A stretch of DNA of 64,000 bases from an uncultured Polaribacter sp. (GTDB lineage: Bacteria; Bacteroidota; Bacteroidia; Flavobacteriales; Flavobacteriaceae). This document shows positions 9,019-17,641 of this stretch, in pieces. Numbering within the stretch: position 1 is the stretch's first letter; each line of letters opens with the position of its first letter. Position numbers and translations under genes: made by a program. The stretch lies in contig NZ_CANNFF010000006.1 in the NCBI RefSeq assembly GCF_947503855.1, positions 151,516-215,515 of the forward strand. The letters are read 5' to 3'. Below the pieces are notes generated by a model. That model did not search any database. It was not told the origin of the DNA and saw only the letters and a program-made list of their open reading frames with translations.

Positions 9019-10020
9019 ATGAACGAAATTAACGCAATAGTTTCTGATATTAAAAAAGGTACTCTAAAACCTATTTATTTTTTAATGGGAGATGAGCCTT
9101 ATTACATAGATAAAGTTTCTGATTACATTGAAGAAAATGTCTTGGATGAAACAGAGAAAGGTTTTAATCAGCAAGTAATGTATGGTAGAGATGTAACTAT
9201 AGAAGATATTGTTGGAGCTGCAAAACGCTATCCAATGATGGCAGAAAAACAAGTGTTAATTGTTAAAGAAGCGCAAGATTTAAGCAGAAGTATAGAAAAA
9301 TTGGTTTCTTATGCAGAAAATCCACAACCTACAACAGTTCTTGTATTAAATTATAAGTATAAAAAACTAGACAAAAGAAAAAAACTACACAAAGCAGTTG
9401 CAAAAACGGGTTTGGTTTATGATAGTAAAAAATTATACGACAATCAAGTTTCAGACTGGATTCGTAGAGTTTTAAGTGGAAAAAAATACCAAATAGATCC
9501 AAAGGCAGCTTTAATGTTGGTAGAGTTTTTAGGAACAGATTTAAGTAAAATTGCGAATGAGTTAGACAAACTAATGCTAGTTTTGCCTAAAGAAACCATT
9601 ATAACCGACGCTCACATAGAAGAAAATATTGGTATTTCTAAAGACTTTAATAATTTTGAGTTAAAGAAAGCAATAGGAGAGAAAAATGTGCTAAAAGCAA
9701 ACAGAATTATAAATTATTTTGTAGAAAATCCTAAGAAAAATCCAACAGTAATGACAATTTCTTTGTTGAATGGTTTTTTTACCAAACTTTTGCTATTTCA
9801 TGGTTTAAAAGACAAATCTAAAAATTCTGTTGCTAAGGCTTTAGGGGTTAGCACCTATTTTGTAGACGAATATTTTTTAGCTGCTAGAAATTTTCCTATG
9901 AGAAAAGTAGCACAAGTTATTGCCGCTTTAAGAGATGCAGATGTTAAAAGTAAAGGTGTGGGCGCAAACCAAACACAAGAGGATATTTTAAAGGAGCTGT
10001 TGTTTAAAATTTTACATTAA
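9019..10020 (+). CDS. holA: DNA polymerase III subunit delta
   Basis: 333 residues. 'IKKGTLKPIYFLMGDEPYYIDKV' is the N-terminal AAA+-like fold of HolA with a degenerate P-loop, and 'LSKIANELDKLMLVLP' and 'FNNFELKKAIGEKN' are typical middle-domain segments. Delta is the wrench that opens the beta sliding clamp within the clamp loader. It is divergent from the HsdR_N gene and ends before a bidirectional terminator. Confidence 0.94.
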   Translation: MNEINAIVSDIKKGTLKPIYFLMGDEPYYIDKVSDYIEENVLDETEKGFNQQVMYGRDVTIEDIVGAAKRYPMMAEKQVLIVKEAQDLSRSIEKLVSYAENPQPTTVLVLNYKYKKLDKRKKLHKAVAKTGLVYDSKKLYDNQVSDWIRRVLSGKKYQIDPKAALMLVEFLGTDLSKIANELDKLMLVLPKETIITDAHIEENIGISKDFNNFELKKAIGEKNVLKANRIINYFVENPKKNPTVMTISLLNGFFTKLLLFHGLKDKSKNSVAKALGVSTYFVDEYFLAARNFPMRKVAQVIAALRDADVKSKGVGANQTQEDILKELLFKILH

Positions 10021-10084
10021 AAATACTTTTTATTGGATAGATAGATAAATTAACCCAATTTGGTGGGCTTTAAAATATTTGCAT

Positions 10085-10122
10085 AAAAAAAACCGAGCAA
10101 TTTTAATTGCTCGGTTTTTTTA
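10085..10122. terminator. bidirectional terminator between holA and the M28 peptidase gene
   Basis: AAAACCGAGCAATT and AATTGCTCGGTTTT form a 14 bp perfect stem with a TTAA loop, with A runs on one side and T runs on the other. It can stop both converging messages. Confidence 0.9.
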
Positions 10123-10137
10123 TCAGTAAAAGAAACT

Positions 10138-11187
10138 TTATTCTGATTCTTTTTTAACTTCTGCTTTGTCAGCAATAATTCTTGTATCCATATTGGCAAC
10201 TTCCCAAGCTGTATGAAATACCAAACGTGCTCTGTTTTCTAACAAATCGTAGTTAATTTTGTCTGGAGTATCTGTTGGTTTATGGTAATCTGCATGTGTA
10301 CCATTAAAATAGAAAATAATAGGTACATTATTTTTTGCAAAATTATAATGGTCAGATCTGTAGTAAAAACGATTAGGATCGTTCTCATCATTATATTTAT
10401 AGTCTAAATTAATGTTAGTATACTTTGTATTGATGCTTTCGGATAAGTTATGTAATTCTGTACTTAATTTATCTGACCCAATTAAATAAACATAATTTGG
10501 GTCTGCTTTGTGTCTATCATCAATTCTACCTACCATATCAATATTTAAATCGCAAACAGTATTTGCTAGAGGAAAAATGGGATCTACATCTGTATAATAT
10601 TTAGAACCTAATAAACCTTTTTCTTCTCCAGTTACATGTAAAAACAAGACAGAACGTTTTGGTCCTTTTCCTGCTTTAGCAGCCATTTGAAAAGCTTGTG
10701 CAATTTCTAAAATAGCTACTGTACCAGAACCATCATCATCTGCACCATTATAAATTTCTCCATTTTTAATTCCTTCGTGGTCTAAATGAGCAGAAATTAC
10801 TACAATTTCTTCTGGTTTTTCAGTTCCTTTAATAAAAGCTACTACGTTTTCAGAATCTTTAAATTTTCTTCTACGTGTATTTTTATTAATCCATTCTGCT
10901 GGTACTTCTTGAAAATAATCATCACCACCCAAAGGTGAAACAATCCCCTCTGAAACATAAAAGTTTTTTAAATATGCGATTGCTTTTTTCTGTCCAGGTT
11001 CACCAGTATTTCTTCCTTCAAATTCATCTGAAGCATATGTAAAAAGGTGTGTGCCTAAGTCTTTTGCAGTAATTGTTGCAGCATATTTTACAGCTTGGTC
11101 TATATTTGCATCATCATTAGACGTGTTTTTACTAGAACCACAAGCCATAAAAGCGAATGCACTAGCAACATAAAGTATTTTTTTCAT
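10138..11187 (-). CDS. M28 family metallopeptidase, lipoprotein
   Basis: 349 residues. A lipoprotein signal ends FAFMAC with the cysteine at residue 16. The zinc-aminopeptidase ligands of M28 can be read in order: 'VISAHLDHEG', 'GADDDGSGTVAILEIA', 'HVTGEEKGLLGS', 'NIDMVGR' and 'SDHYNFA'. It is probably a periplasmic or surface dizinc aminopeptidase acting on peptides from outside. It follows the ABC importer genes on the same strand but with a 70-base gap and probably its own promoter. Confidence 0.92.
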   Translation of the reverse strand: MKKILYVASAFAFMACGSSKNTSNDDANIDQAVKYAATITAKDLGTHLFTYASDEFEGRNTGEPGQKKAIAYLKNFYVSEGIVSPLGGDDYFQEVPAEWINKNTRRRKFKDSENVVAFIKGTEKPEEIVVISAHLDHEGIKNGEIYNGADDDGSGTVAILEIAQAFQMAAKAGKGPKRSVLFLHVTGEEKGLLGSKYYTDVDPIFPLANTVCDLNIDMVGRIDDRHKADPNYVYLIGSDKLSTELHNLSESINTKYTNINLDYKYNDENDPNRFYYRSDHYNFAKNNVPIIFYFNGTHADYHKPTDTPDKINYDLLENRARLVFHTAWEVANMDTRIIADKAEVKKESE

Positions 11188-11257
11188 CGTTTAAAAAAGT
11201 ATTTTGTTTGCAGTAATCAGTATTCAAAAGTAACAAAAAGTTACAGGTGTTTCAAAA

Positions 11258-12049
11258 TTAATTTTTGTGAACAACAAATTGTTGTAAGGTTTTGTTAAAC
11301 TTTAATAATTTACTTGGAAACAAATTATCGAATGCATTGTTGGAAACTAATGTATCTGTAGTACCATAAATGACACGATTATCTTTTAATAAAACAATAG
11401 TATCTGATAATTGTAAAGCTAAGTTAATTTGATGTGAAGATACAATAATTGTCTTACCAGTTTTGTCTACCAAGTTTTTAAGTAGCGTAAAAATATGTAT
11501 GGTTTGATGCAGATCTAAATGCGCTGTAGGTTCATCTAAAATAACAACTTCTGTATCTTGAGCTAAAGCCCTTGCAATTAAAACACGCTGCAATTGACCA
11601 TCACTTAATTGATAAAAATTCTTATCCTTTAAATGTCCTATTTCTGTTTGTTCTATAGCTGTGTTTATTTTTAAAAGATCTTCTTTACTAAGTATATCTA
11701 TCCAATTGGTGTAGGGTTGTCTGCCTAGTGCAATAATTTCAAAAACTGTTAATTGGCTTTCTGGTAAACGCTCTGTTAAAACCAAACTTAATTTTTTAGA
11801 AAGCTCGTTTTCAGAAATAGTGTTTAGGTTTTTATCATTAAAAAAAATATTACCAGCAATAGGCTTTTGTACTTTAGAAAGTGTTCTTAAAAGTGTTGAT
11901 TTTCCACTACCGTTTTCACCTAAAATGCTTACTAATTTTCCTTTTTCTATAGATATATTGATGTCAGATAAAACAATTTGTTGCTGTTTTTTCTGTTGAT
12001 ATCCAATACTTAAATTTTTGGTTTTTAAAACGATATGTGTATTTTTTAT
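11258..12049 (-). CDS. FecE/BtuD-type ABC importer ATPase (no canonical start codon)
   Basis: Walker A 'GENGSGKST', signature 'LSDGQLQRVLIARALA' and Walker B 'VVILDEPTAHLD' define a complete importer ATPase of the iron-siderophore/cobalamin class. The reading frame is open back to the TAA of the permease gene (12068-12070) but contains no ATG, GTG or TTG before the Walker A motif. The best fit to family N-termini is an ATA codon at 12049-12047, giving 263 residues beginning KNTHIVLKTKNLSIGY. Software that requires a standard start would begin at the TTG near 11785 and lose Walker A. It pairs with the upstream permease. Confidence 0.8.
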   Translation of the reverse strand: MKNTHIVLKTKNLSIGYQQKKQQQIVLSDINISIEKGKLVSILGENGSGKSTLLRTLSKVQKPIAGNIFFNDKNLNTISENELSKKLSLVLTERLPESQLTVFEIIALGRQPYTNWIDILSKEDLLKINTAIEQTEIGHLKDKNFYQLSDGQLQRVLIARALAQDTEVVILDEPTAHLDLHQTIHIFTLLKNLVDKTGKTIIVSSHQINLALQLSDTIVLLKDNRVIYGTTDTLVSNNAFDNLFPSKLLKFNKTLQQFVVHKN

Positions 12050-12067
12050 GTCGATTTTTAGAAACTT

Positions 12068-13096
12068 TTAAACAAATACTTTTTTCTTTCTTATTAAGAG
12101 CCAAATTACAATAGGTGCACCAAATAAAGAGGTTATTGCGTTAATGGGCAATGTAAACTCGCTTGTTGGCAATTGGGCTATACAATCGCAAATTAACATA
12201 ATTATAGCGCCTATAATAAGTACAGCAGGAATTAATATTTTATGATTAGAGCTAGTAAAAACAATTCTGGCAATGTGTGGTACGGCTAAACCTACAAAAG
12301 CAATTGGGCCAGCAAAAGCAGTAATAACACCTGTTAAAGTACTAGTAATTAATAAAATAACATTTCTACTTCTTTTTACATTTATCCCTAAGCTTTTTGC
12401 ATAATTTTCTCCTAATAAAAAGCTATTTAAAGGTTTTATGATAAAAATGGTACCTGTAATACCTAAAAGATAAATACTACTAAAAACAAGTACTTCATTC
12501 CAAGAAAGGTTGCCCAAACTACCAAAACTCCAAAATAAGTATTGCTGAATTTTTTCAGAGCTACTAAAATACGCTAAAACACTTATAATAGCAGAAGTTA
12601 CACTACCAAACATTAAACCAATAATTAAAATAGACATGGTGTTTCTTACTTTATTTGCGGCAATAATTACTGCTGATAAAACGAAAAAACAACCCAAAGT
12701 AGCTGCCATGGGTATAGACCAAATAGAAAATGAATTACTAATTAAAAATCCACCAAAAAGAGTAGATCCTAAAATTAACAAAGCTACTCCTAAACTTGCG
12801 CCAGAAGAAATACCTAAAACAAAAGGACCTGCTAATGGATTTCTAAACAAGGTTTGCATTAATAAACCAGCAACAGATAACCCAGAGCCCACTAAAATGG
12901 CTGTAATTGCTTTTGGTAATCGAAATTGTAAAACAATGGTTTGCCAGCTTTCTTTAGATACGGCATTTCCTGTTAAAGTGTTAAAAATTTCTTTAAAAGG
13001 GATAGAAATAGAACCTAAACTTACATTTACAAAAAATAAAACCACCAATAGAATTGATAGAAATATAAATGGTTTTTTGTAGTTTTTTTGTTTCAT
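12068..13096 (-). CDS. FecCD/BtuC-type ABC importer permease
   Basis: 342 residues with about nine or ten hydrophobic helices. 'RLPKAITAILVGSGLSVAGLLMQTLFRNPLAGPFVLG' and 'GPIAFVGLAVPHIAR' (coupling region) are diagnostic of the FecCD family, which imports iron chelates, haem or cobalamin. No substrate-binding protein or TonB receptor is adjacent, so the ligand is unresolved. Because the window holds both a cobalamin adenosyltransferase and a cobalamin-type regulator, vitamin B12 is a reasonable possibility. The ATPase frame continues directly beyond the stop. Confidence 0.9.
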   Translation of the reverse strand: MKQKNYKKPFIFLSILLVVLFFVNVSLGSISIPFKEIFNTLTGNAVSKESWQTIVLQFRLPKAITAILVGSGLSVAGLLMQTLFRNPLAGPFVLGISSGASLGVALLILGSTLFGGFLISNSFSIWSIPMAATLGCFFVLSAVIIAANKVRNTMSILIIGLMFGSVTSAIISVLAYFSSSEKIQQYLFWSFGSLGNLSWNEVLVFSSIYLLGITGTIFIIKPLNSFLLGENYAKSLGINVKRSRNVILLITSTLTGVITAFAGPIAFVGLAVPHIARIVFTSSNHKILIPAVLIIGAIIMLICDCIAQLPTSEFTLPINAITSLFGAPIVIWLLIRKKKVFV

Positions 13097-13099
13097 GTA

Positions 13100-13125
13100 T
13101 CAATTGTCAGGTTGAGTAAACTCAA
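13100..13125. repeat. degenerate intergenic palindrome
   Basis: TCAGGTTGAGTAAACTCAAGAT in the spacer between rdgB and the permease gene contains TTGAGTaaACTCAA. It resembles decayed copies of the short GC-richer intergenic repeats seen at 14381, 17559 and 54283. Confidence 0.35.
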
Positions 13126-13169
13126 GATCTAATGAAAATCTTAATTAAGCTCTATAAGATAAAAATCTG

Positions 13170-13748
13170 TTATTTGTAATGGGTTAAAAATTCTACCAAT
13201 TTCTGAATTGCTAAACCTCTGTGAGAAATTTTATTTTTTTCTTCAGAACTCATGGTTGCAAAAGATTCATTAAAACCTTCTGGTTTAAAAATGGGGTCGT
13301 AACCAAAACCTTTTTCACCTTGCTTTTCAGTTAAAATTTCACCTTTACAAATTCCTTCAAATAAAAAATGTTTGTTTTCTAAATGTAAACTAATAACAGT
13401 TCTAAATTGTGCTTTTCTATTTGTTTTACCTTCTAATTCTGATAATAATTTTTGCATATTATTTTCAGCATTTGCAGGCTCTCCAGCAAATCGTGCAGAA
13501 TATACACCAGGTTTTCCATCTAAACTTTCTACTTCTAAACCGGTATCATCTGCAAAACAGTTATAGCCAAATTTTTGTGTAATATAATCTGCTTTTAATG
13601 TTGCATTTCCTTCTAAAGTAGTTTCAGTTTCATCAACTTCATCAAAACAATTAATGTCTTTTAAACTCAATATTTTTATTGAATCAGATAACATTTCTTG
13701 TACTTCTTTTAGTTTGTTTAGATTGTTGGTTGCAAAGACGAGTTCCAT
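13170..13748 (-). CDS. rdgB: non-canonical purine NTP pyrophosphatase, RdgB/HAM1 family
   Basis: 192 residues. '[16 protein letters not shown]' is the N-terminal TxNxxKxxE motif, '[22 protein letters not shown]' the catalytic aspartate region, and 'GFGYDPIF' with '[10 protein letters not shown]' the base-binding C-terminal motifs. The enzyme hydrolyses ITP, dITP and XTP to monophosphates and keeps deaminated purines out of nucleic acids. It lies downstream of rlmH on the same strand. Confidence 0.96.
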   Translation of the reverse strand: MELVFATNNLNKLKEVQEMLSDSIKILSLKDINCFDEVDETETTLEGNATLKADYITQKFGYNCFADDTGLEVESLDGKPGVYSARFAGEPANAENNMQKLLSELEGKTNRKAQFRTVISLHLENKHFLFEGICKGEILTEKQGEKGFGYDPIFKPEGFNESFATMSSEEKNKISHRGLAIQKLVEFLTHYK

Positions 13749-13865
13749 TTTTTAAAATTCAAAATTTAAAATTGAGTGTTCAAAGTTACAAAAGTTAATA
13801 CGTCAATTTAAATGCTTTTTACAAAGATTAAGGCTCTTTAATTTTTTTTAAGTTTAGCATAGCTT

Positions 13866-14339
13866 TTACTCATGATGATAAGGTTCGTTTTTTAAAATAG
13901 TAAAACCTCTATAAAGTTGTTCTACAACAAATAATCGAATCATTTGATGCGAAAACGTCATTTTAGATAGTGAAATTTTCCCAGTTGCTTTTTTATAAAC
14001 CGCCTCAGAAAATCCATAGGGGCCACCAATAACCAATACCAATTGTTTAAGACCTGTATTCATTTTTTTTTGAAGATAGTTTGAAAATTCGATAGAAGTA
14101 AAATGTTTTCCTTTATCATCTAACAAAACCAATTGATCTGTATTTTGTAGCTTTTTTAAAATGAATTCTCCTTCTTTTTCTTTTTGTTGTAACTCGCTTA
14201 AATTCTTTACGTTTTTTATATCAGGAATAATTTCCAACTCAAATTTTATGTAATGTTTTAAACGATTTTGATATTCCTCAATTAATTTAATTAGGTTTTT
14301 ATTGTCGGTTTTTCCAATAGCAAGTAGTTTTATTTTCAT
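13866..14339 (-). CDS. rlmH: 23S rRNA pseudouridine-1915 N3-methyltransferase
   Basis: 157 residues, the normal length. This is a small SPOUT methyltransferase with 'VLLDDKGKHFTSIEFS', the SAM-knot 'LVLVIGGPYGFSEAV', and the C-terminus 'VEQLYRGFTILKNEPYHHE' that reaches the target nucleotide. It modifies helix 69 of 23S rRNA in assembled ribosomes. Confidence 0.96.
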   Translation of the reverse strand: MKIKLLAIGKTDNKNLIKLIEEYQNRLKHYIKFELEIIPDIKNVKNLSELQQKEKEGEFILKKLQNTDQLVLLDDKGKHFTSIEFSNYLQKKMNTGLKQLVLVIGGPYGFSEAVYKKATGKISLSKMTFSHQMIRLFVVEQLYRGFTILKNEPYHHE

Positions 14340-14380
14340 AATTTTATTTAGTCAAGCACAGTCTAAACCTATAAAAAAAA

Positions 14381-14406
14381 CTCTCGACTGCGCTCGAAGA
14401 GACAAG
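14381..14406. repeat. short interspersed palindrome, AGCGCAGT family
   Basis: CTCTCGACTGCGCTCGAAGAG is a near-palindrome (CTCTTCGAGCGCAGTCGAGAG on the other strand) in the spacer between the divergent rlmH and nadC genes. The core AGCGCAGT(C/A)GA recurs at 17559-17617 and 54283-54325. Confidence 0.5.
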
Positions 14407-14518
14407 GTTACTAAATTTAAATAAAAAACAAATTTATTAGTTTTAAAACATAAATTCTTAAGAACTCTTAAAAAGTTGAAAATCATTGCTATTTTTACAT
14501 CAGAATTAAAAAATATTT

Positions 14519-15376
14519 ATGATTCCAGAGGCACAATTTCAAAACGAATTAGATCTTATAATTAAAAACGCCATTAGAGAAGATATTGGAGATGGAGACC
14601 ATACTTCACTTTCCTGTATTCCTAGAGATGCAGAAGGCAAAGCAAAATTATTGGTAAAAGATGAGGGGATTATTGCAGGCGTTGAATTTGCAAAACAAGT
14701 TTTTAAATATGTGGATGCCAACCTAAAGGTAACTACTTTTATAAATGATGGAGAAAAAGTTAAGTATGGAGACATCGTTTTTCATGTTTCTGGGAAATCA
14801 CAGTCTATTTTAATGGCAGAACGTTTGGTGTTAAATGCCATGCAAAGAATGAGTGCTATTGCAACTAAAACTGCTTTTTTTGCTGATTTATTAGAAGGTA
14901 CAAAAACCAAAGTGTTAGATACCAGAAAAACCACACCAGGAATTCGTGCTTTAGAAAAATGGGCTGTTAAAATTGGTGGTGGAGAAAACCACAGATTTGC
15001 TTTGTATGATATGGTGATGATTAAAGATAATCATATTGATTTTGCTGGCGGAATTACTGCAGCCATCACCAAAACAAAAAACTATTTAGCAGAAAAAAAA
15101 ATAGATATTAAAATAATTGTAGAAGCAAGAAGTCTAGAAGAAATTAAAGAAATACTTTCTAATGATGGTGTGTATAGAATTTTAATAGACAATTTTAATT
15201 ACGAAGATACTAAAAAAGCAGTCGCGTTAATTGGCAATCAATGTTTTACAGAGTCTTCTGGTGCAATTAACGAAAAAACCATTAGAAAATATGCAGAATG
15301 TGGTATAGATTTTATTTCTTCTGGTGCATTAACGCATTCTGTATATAATTTAGATTTAAGTTTAAAAGCTTTTTAG
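14519..15376 (+). CDS. nadC: nicotinate-nucleotide diphosphorylase (carboxylating)
   Basis: 285 residues. Quinolinate phosphoribosyltransferase motifs are complete: 'VLDTRKTTPGIRALEKWAVK', 'GGGENHRFALYDMVMIKDNH', 'VEARSLEE', and the phosphate-binding 'ESSGAINEKTI' with 'FISSGALTHS'. It converts quinolinate and PRPP to nicotinate mononucleotide in de novo NAD synthesis. nadA and nadB are not in the window. Confidence 0.97.
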   Translation: MIPEAQFQNELDLIIKNAIREDIGDGDHTSLSCIPRDAEGKAKLLVKDEGIIAGVEFAKQVFKYVDANLKVTTFINDGEKVKYGDIVFHVSGKSQSILMAERLVLNAMQRMSAIATKTAFFADLLEGTKTKVLDTRKTTPGIRALEKWAVKIGGGENHRFALYDMVMIKDNHIDFAGGITAAITKTKNYLAEKKIDIKIIVEARSLEEIKEILSNDGVYRILIDNFNYEDTKKAVALIGNQCFTESSGAINEKTIRKYAECGIDFISSGALTHSVYNLDLSLKAF

Positions 15377-15475
15377 AATCAAGTTAATTGTTGCAGAGTA
15401 ACAAAATTAAAAATACTTAAAAGTCAAAATTTGCCGTTTAGCAATTCCTTTTAATTTTATAAGTTTAAAAAAGAT

Positions 15476-16048
15476 ATGATTGATAATTATTTTGATAACG
15501 AAGAATTTATTAAAATTGATTTTACTACAACCCAAATCAAGAAAGGAGAGTATGATCAATGTAGGTTTTTAAATTGTAATTTCGAGGGCATTCATGCTTC
15601 TAACATTCAGTTTGTTGAATGTGAATTTATTGATTGTAATTTTAGTAATACGATCGTAAAAGATACTGCTTTTAAAGATGTTATTTTTGAAAAATGTAAA
15701 ATAATTGGTGTAAAATTTAATGAGGTAGATCCATTTTTATTACAATTTCAATTTACAGATTGTCAGTTAAATTTATCTTCCTTTTATCAATTAAAAATAC
15801 CAAATACCCCATTTGTAAAGTGCAATTTAGAAGAAGTGGATTTTGCAGAAACTATTTTAGCAAATGCTTTGTTTGATCAATCTGATTTAAAAAACGCTAT
15901 TTTTGATCGTACAAATTTAGAAAAGGCAGATTTTAGAACAGCATATAATTTTAACATAAATCCAGAAGAAAATAAATTGAAAGGAGCAAGATTTAGTAGA
16001 AACAATATTGATGGACTATTAATTGATTCTGGAGTTTTATTAGAGTAG
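15476..16048 (+). CDS. pentapeptide-repeat protein
   Basis: 190 residues made almost wholly of A(D/N)LxX-type pentapeptides, for example 'CRFLNCNFEG', 'CEFIDCNFSN', 'CNLEEVDFAETILANALFDQ' and 'SDLKNAIFDRTNLEKADF'. Together they form a right-handed quadrilateral beta helix. Cysteine is frequent at the i-2 position, as in Qnr and McbG-like proteins that mimic DNA and protect gyrase, and the length is close to Qnr. That function cannot be inferred from repeats alone. It is cytoplasmic, with no signal peptide. Confidence 0.85.
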   Translation: MIDNYFDNEEFIKIDFTTTQIKKGEYDQCRFLNCNFEGIHASNIQFVECEFIDCNFSNTIVKDTAFKDVIFEKCKIIGVKFNEVDPFLLQFQFTDCQLNLSSFYQLKIPNTPFVKCNLEEVDFAETILANALFDQSDLKNAIFDRTNLEKADFRTAYNFNINPEENKLKGARFSRNNIDGLLIDSGVLLE

Positions 16049-16168
16049 AATAAAGATGTAGAGAAGTAAAGTAATAAAGTTACAGAGTTACAAAGTTGTA
16101 GAGAAATAAAACAAAATTTTGCTACTTTACAACTATTTTAAAACTGCATCTATCAAATAAAAAGAAAA
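16049..16168 (+). repeat. low-complexity flank of the four-helix-bundle gene
   Basis: Imperfect iterations of 'AGTTACA(A/G)AGTT' and related words fill this spacer, and the complementary style 'CTTTGTAACTTTGCAACTTTCC' occurs just after the gene (16546-16569). The gene is therefore bracketed by matching inverted low-complexity tracts. Confidence 0.5.
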
Positions 16169-16536
16169 ATGAAAACCTTTAGAGATTTATTAGTATGGCA
16201 GAAATCAATGAATTTTGTAACTGTAGTTTATCAAATATCTAAAACTTTTCCTAATGAAGAACTCTTTGGGTTAACATCACAAATAAGAAGTTGTTCTATT
16301 TCAATTCCAAGTAATATTTCTGAAGGTTTTGGAAGGGATAGTGTTAAAGACTAACTCCGTTTTTTAATTATTGCTATTTCATTACTTTTGAGTTACAAAC
16401 ACAATTAGAAATAGCCTTTAATTTACAATACATTCCAAAAGAAAAATTTGATGAATTGTATGAATTATCAAGAGAGATAGAGAGAATGTTATCGAGTTTT
16501 ATAAGAAGTATAAAATCCAATACTAATAATCTTTGA
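16169..16536 (+). pseudogene. four helix bundle protein (S23/IVP-like), disrupted
   Basis: The first 61 codons read 'FRDLLVWQKSMNFVTVVYQI' through 'CSISIPSNISEGFGRDSVKD', which is the start of a four helix bundle protein of the 23S rRNA intervening-sequence family. A TAA at 16352-16354 replaces the expected tyrosine. The family sequence then continues in frame (LRFLIIAISLL), shifts by one missing base near 16390, and resumes as 'ELQTQLEIAFNLQYIPKEKF' and 'LSREIERMLSSFIRS' to a TGA at 16534. One nonsense change plus one frameshift mean the gene is dead. The function of intact members is unknown. Confidence 0.85.
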
Positions 16537-16579
16537 CACTTTTAAACTTTGTAACTTTGCAACTTTCCAACTCAAAATA

Positions 16580-17524
16580 ATGACAAAAGAAGTAGAAAAT
16601 AAATTAGCGCAAATACCAGTTGTTGGATGGTTGGTAAAACTGGGAAAGAAAATTAAAGTACCTGGTTTAGAAGGGATGTCTTTATACGACGTTTTAGAGA
16701 TGTATTTTATTGGCATTGTAGAAGGCGCTTTAACAACTAGGGCAGGTGGTATTGCTTATAGTTTTTTTATGGCGATTTTTCCCTTCTTGTTATTTGTACT
16801 TACATTAATTCCGTTTTTACCAATAGATGGCGCTCAAGAAGGTTTACTTTCTATTATTTCTGATGTTTTACCTCCTAAAACTTTTGATGCAGTAGATTCT
16901 GTATTGATAGATATTATCAATAATCAATATGGTGGTTTGTTATCTTTTGGTTTTATAGGTTCTATTTTTTTAATGACTAATGGTGTAAATGCTATTTTTG
17001 GGGGATTCGAATATTCCTATCATATAAAAGAAGTTAGAAATGTGTTTAGAGCATATTTTATAGCCATGTTGGTTTCTTTTGTAATTGTCTTTTTTCTATT
17101 TCTTTCAGTAGTACTTATCATATTTTTTGAATTTATTTTAAAAGAATTTGTAACCTTTGGTTGGTTAGAAGACAATTTAATTTGGCTACAATTAAGTAGA
17201 GGTTTTATCTTTTTAACCATGATTTTTATAACCGTTTCTTTGTTGTATCATTATGGAGTTAAAGAAGCAAAACATGCTCGGTTTTTTTCTCCAGGAGCAG
17301 TTTTAACTACTATTTTATCGGTGTTAACCTTTTATTTGTTTGGATTTTATGTAAACGAATTTGCAAAATATAATGAGTTGTATGGTTCTATTGGTACACT
17401 TTTAATATTGATGATATTTATATGGTTAAATGCCATTATTTTACTTTTAGGTTTCGAGTTAAATGCTTCTATTTACTCTCTAAGAAGAAGAAATAAAACC
17501 TATACAAGAACTAATAAATTATAA
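16580..17524 (+). CDS. YihY/BrkB family inner membrane protein
   Basis: 314 residues with about six transmembrane helices. 'ALTTRAGGIAYSFFMAIFPFLLFVLTLIPFLP' and 'YGSIGTLLILMIFIWLNAIILLLGFELNA' are the diagnostic first and last segments of the BrkB/YihY family. Often mislabelled ribonuclease BN, these are integral membrane proteins of uncertain function. The cytoplasmic N-terminus contains a short amphipathic stretch. Confidence 0.92.
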   Translation: MTKEVENKLAQIPVVGWLVKLGKKIKVPGLEGMSLYDVLEMYFIGIVEGALTTRAGGIAYSFFMAIFPFLLFVLTLIPFLPIDGAQEGLLSIISDVLPPKTFDAVDSVLIDIINNQYGGLLSFGFIGSIFLMTNGVNAIFGGFEYSYHIKEVRNVFRAYFIAMLVSFVIVFFLFLSVVLIIFFEFILKEFVTFGWLEDNLIWLQLSRGFIFLTMIFITVSLLYHYGVKEAKHARFFSPGAVLTTILSVLTFYLFGFYVNEFAKYNELYGSIGTLLILMIFIWLNAIILLLGFELNASIYSLRRRNKTYTRTNKL

Positions 17525-17558
17525 CTTTTTCACGATATTTGCGTGTGAAATAAATAAT

Positions 17559-17617
17559 GTCTGGTTAAGCGCAGTAGAGATTTTATTAACTATCATCTTA
17601 CTGTACTCGATAAGACA
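17559..17617. repeat. interspersed repeat, AGCGCAGT family
   Basis: The spacer before hisS carries GTCTGGTTAAGCGCAGTAGA followed, about 20 bases on, by TACTGTACTCGATAAGAC, an imperfect inverted copy. The core AGCGCAGTAGA is identical to that at 54286-54296. Confidence 0.5.
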
Positions 17618-17641
17618 TCAATAAAAAATTCATAATTAAAT

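Noticed and set aside
12636..13082. 148-codon plus-strand ORF
   Set aside because: Antisense shadow of the FecCD permease; no domain.
15476..16048. quinolone resistance protein (Qnr)
   Set aside because: Pentapeptide repeats and length are compatible, but the repeat family is broad and no Qnr-specific loops can be recognised.
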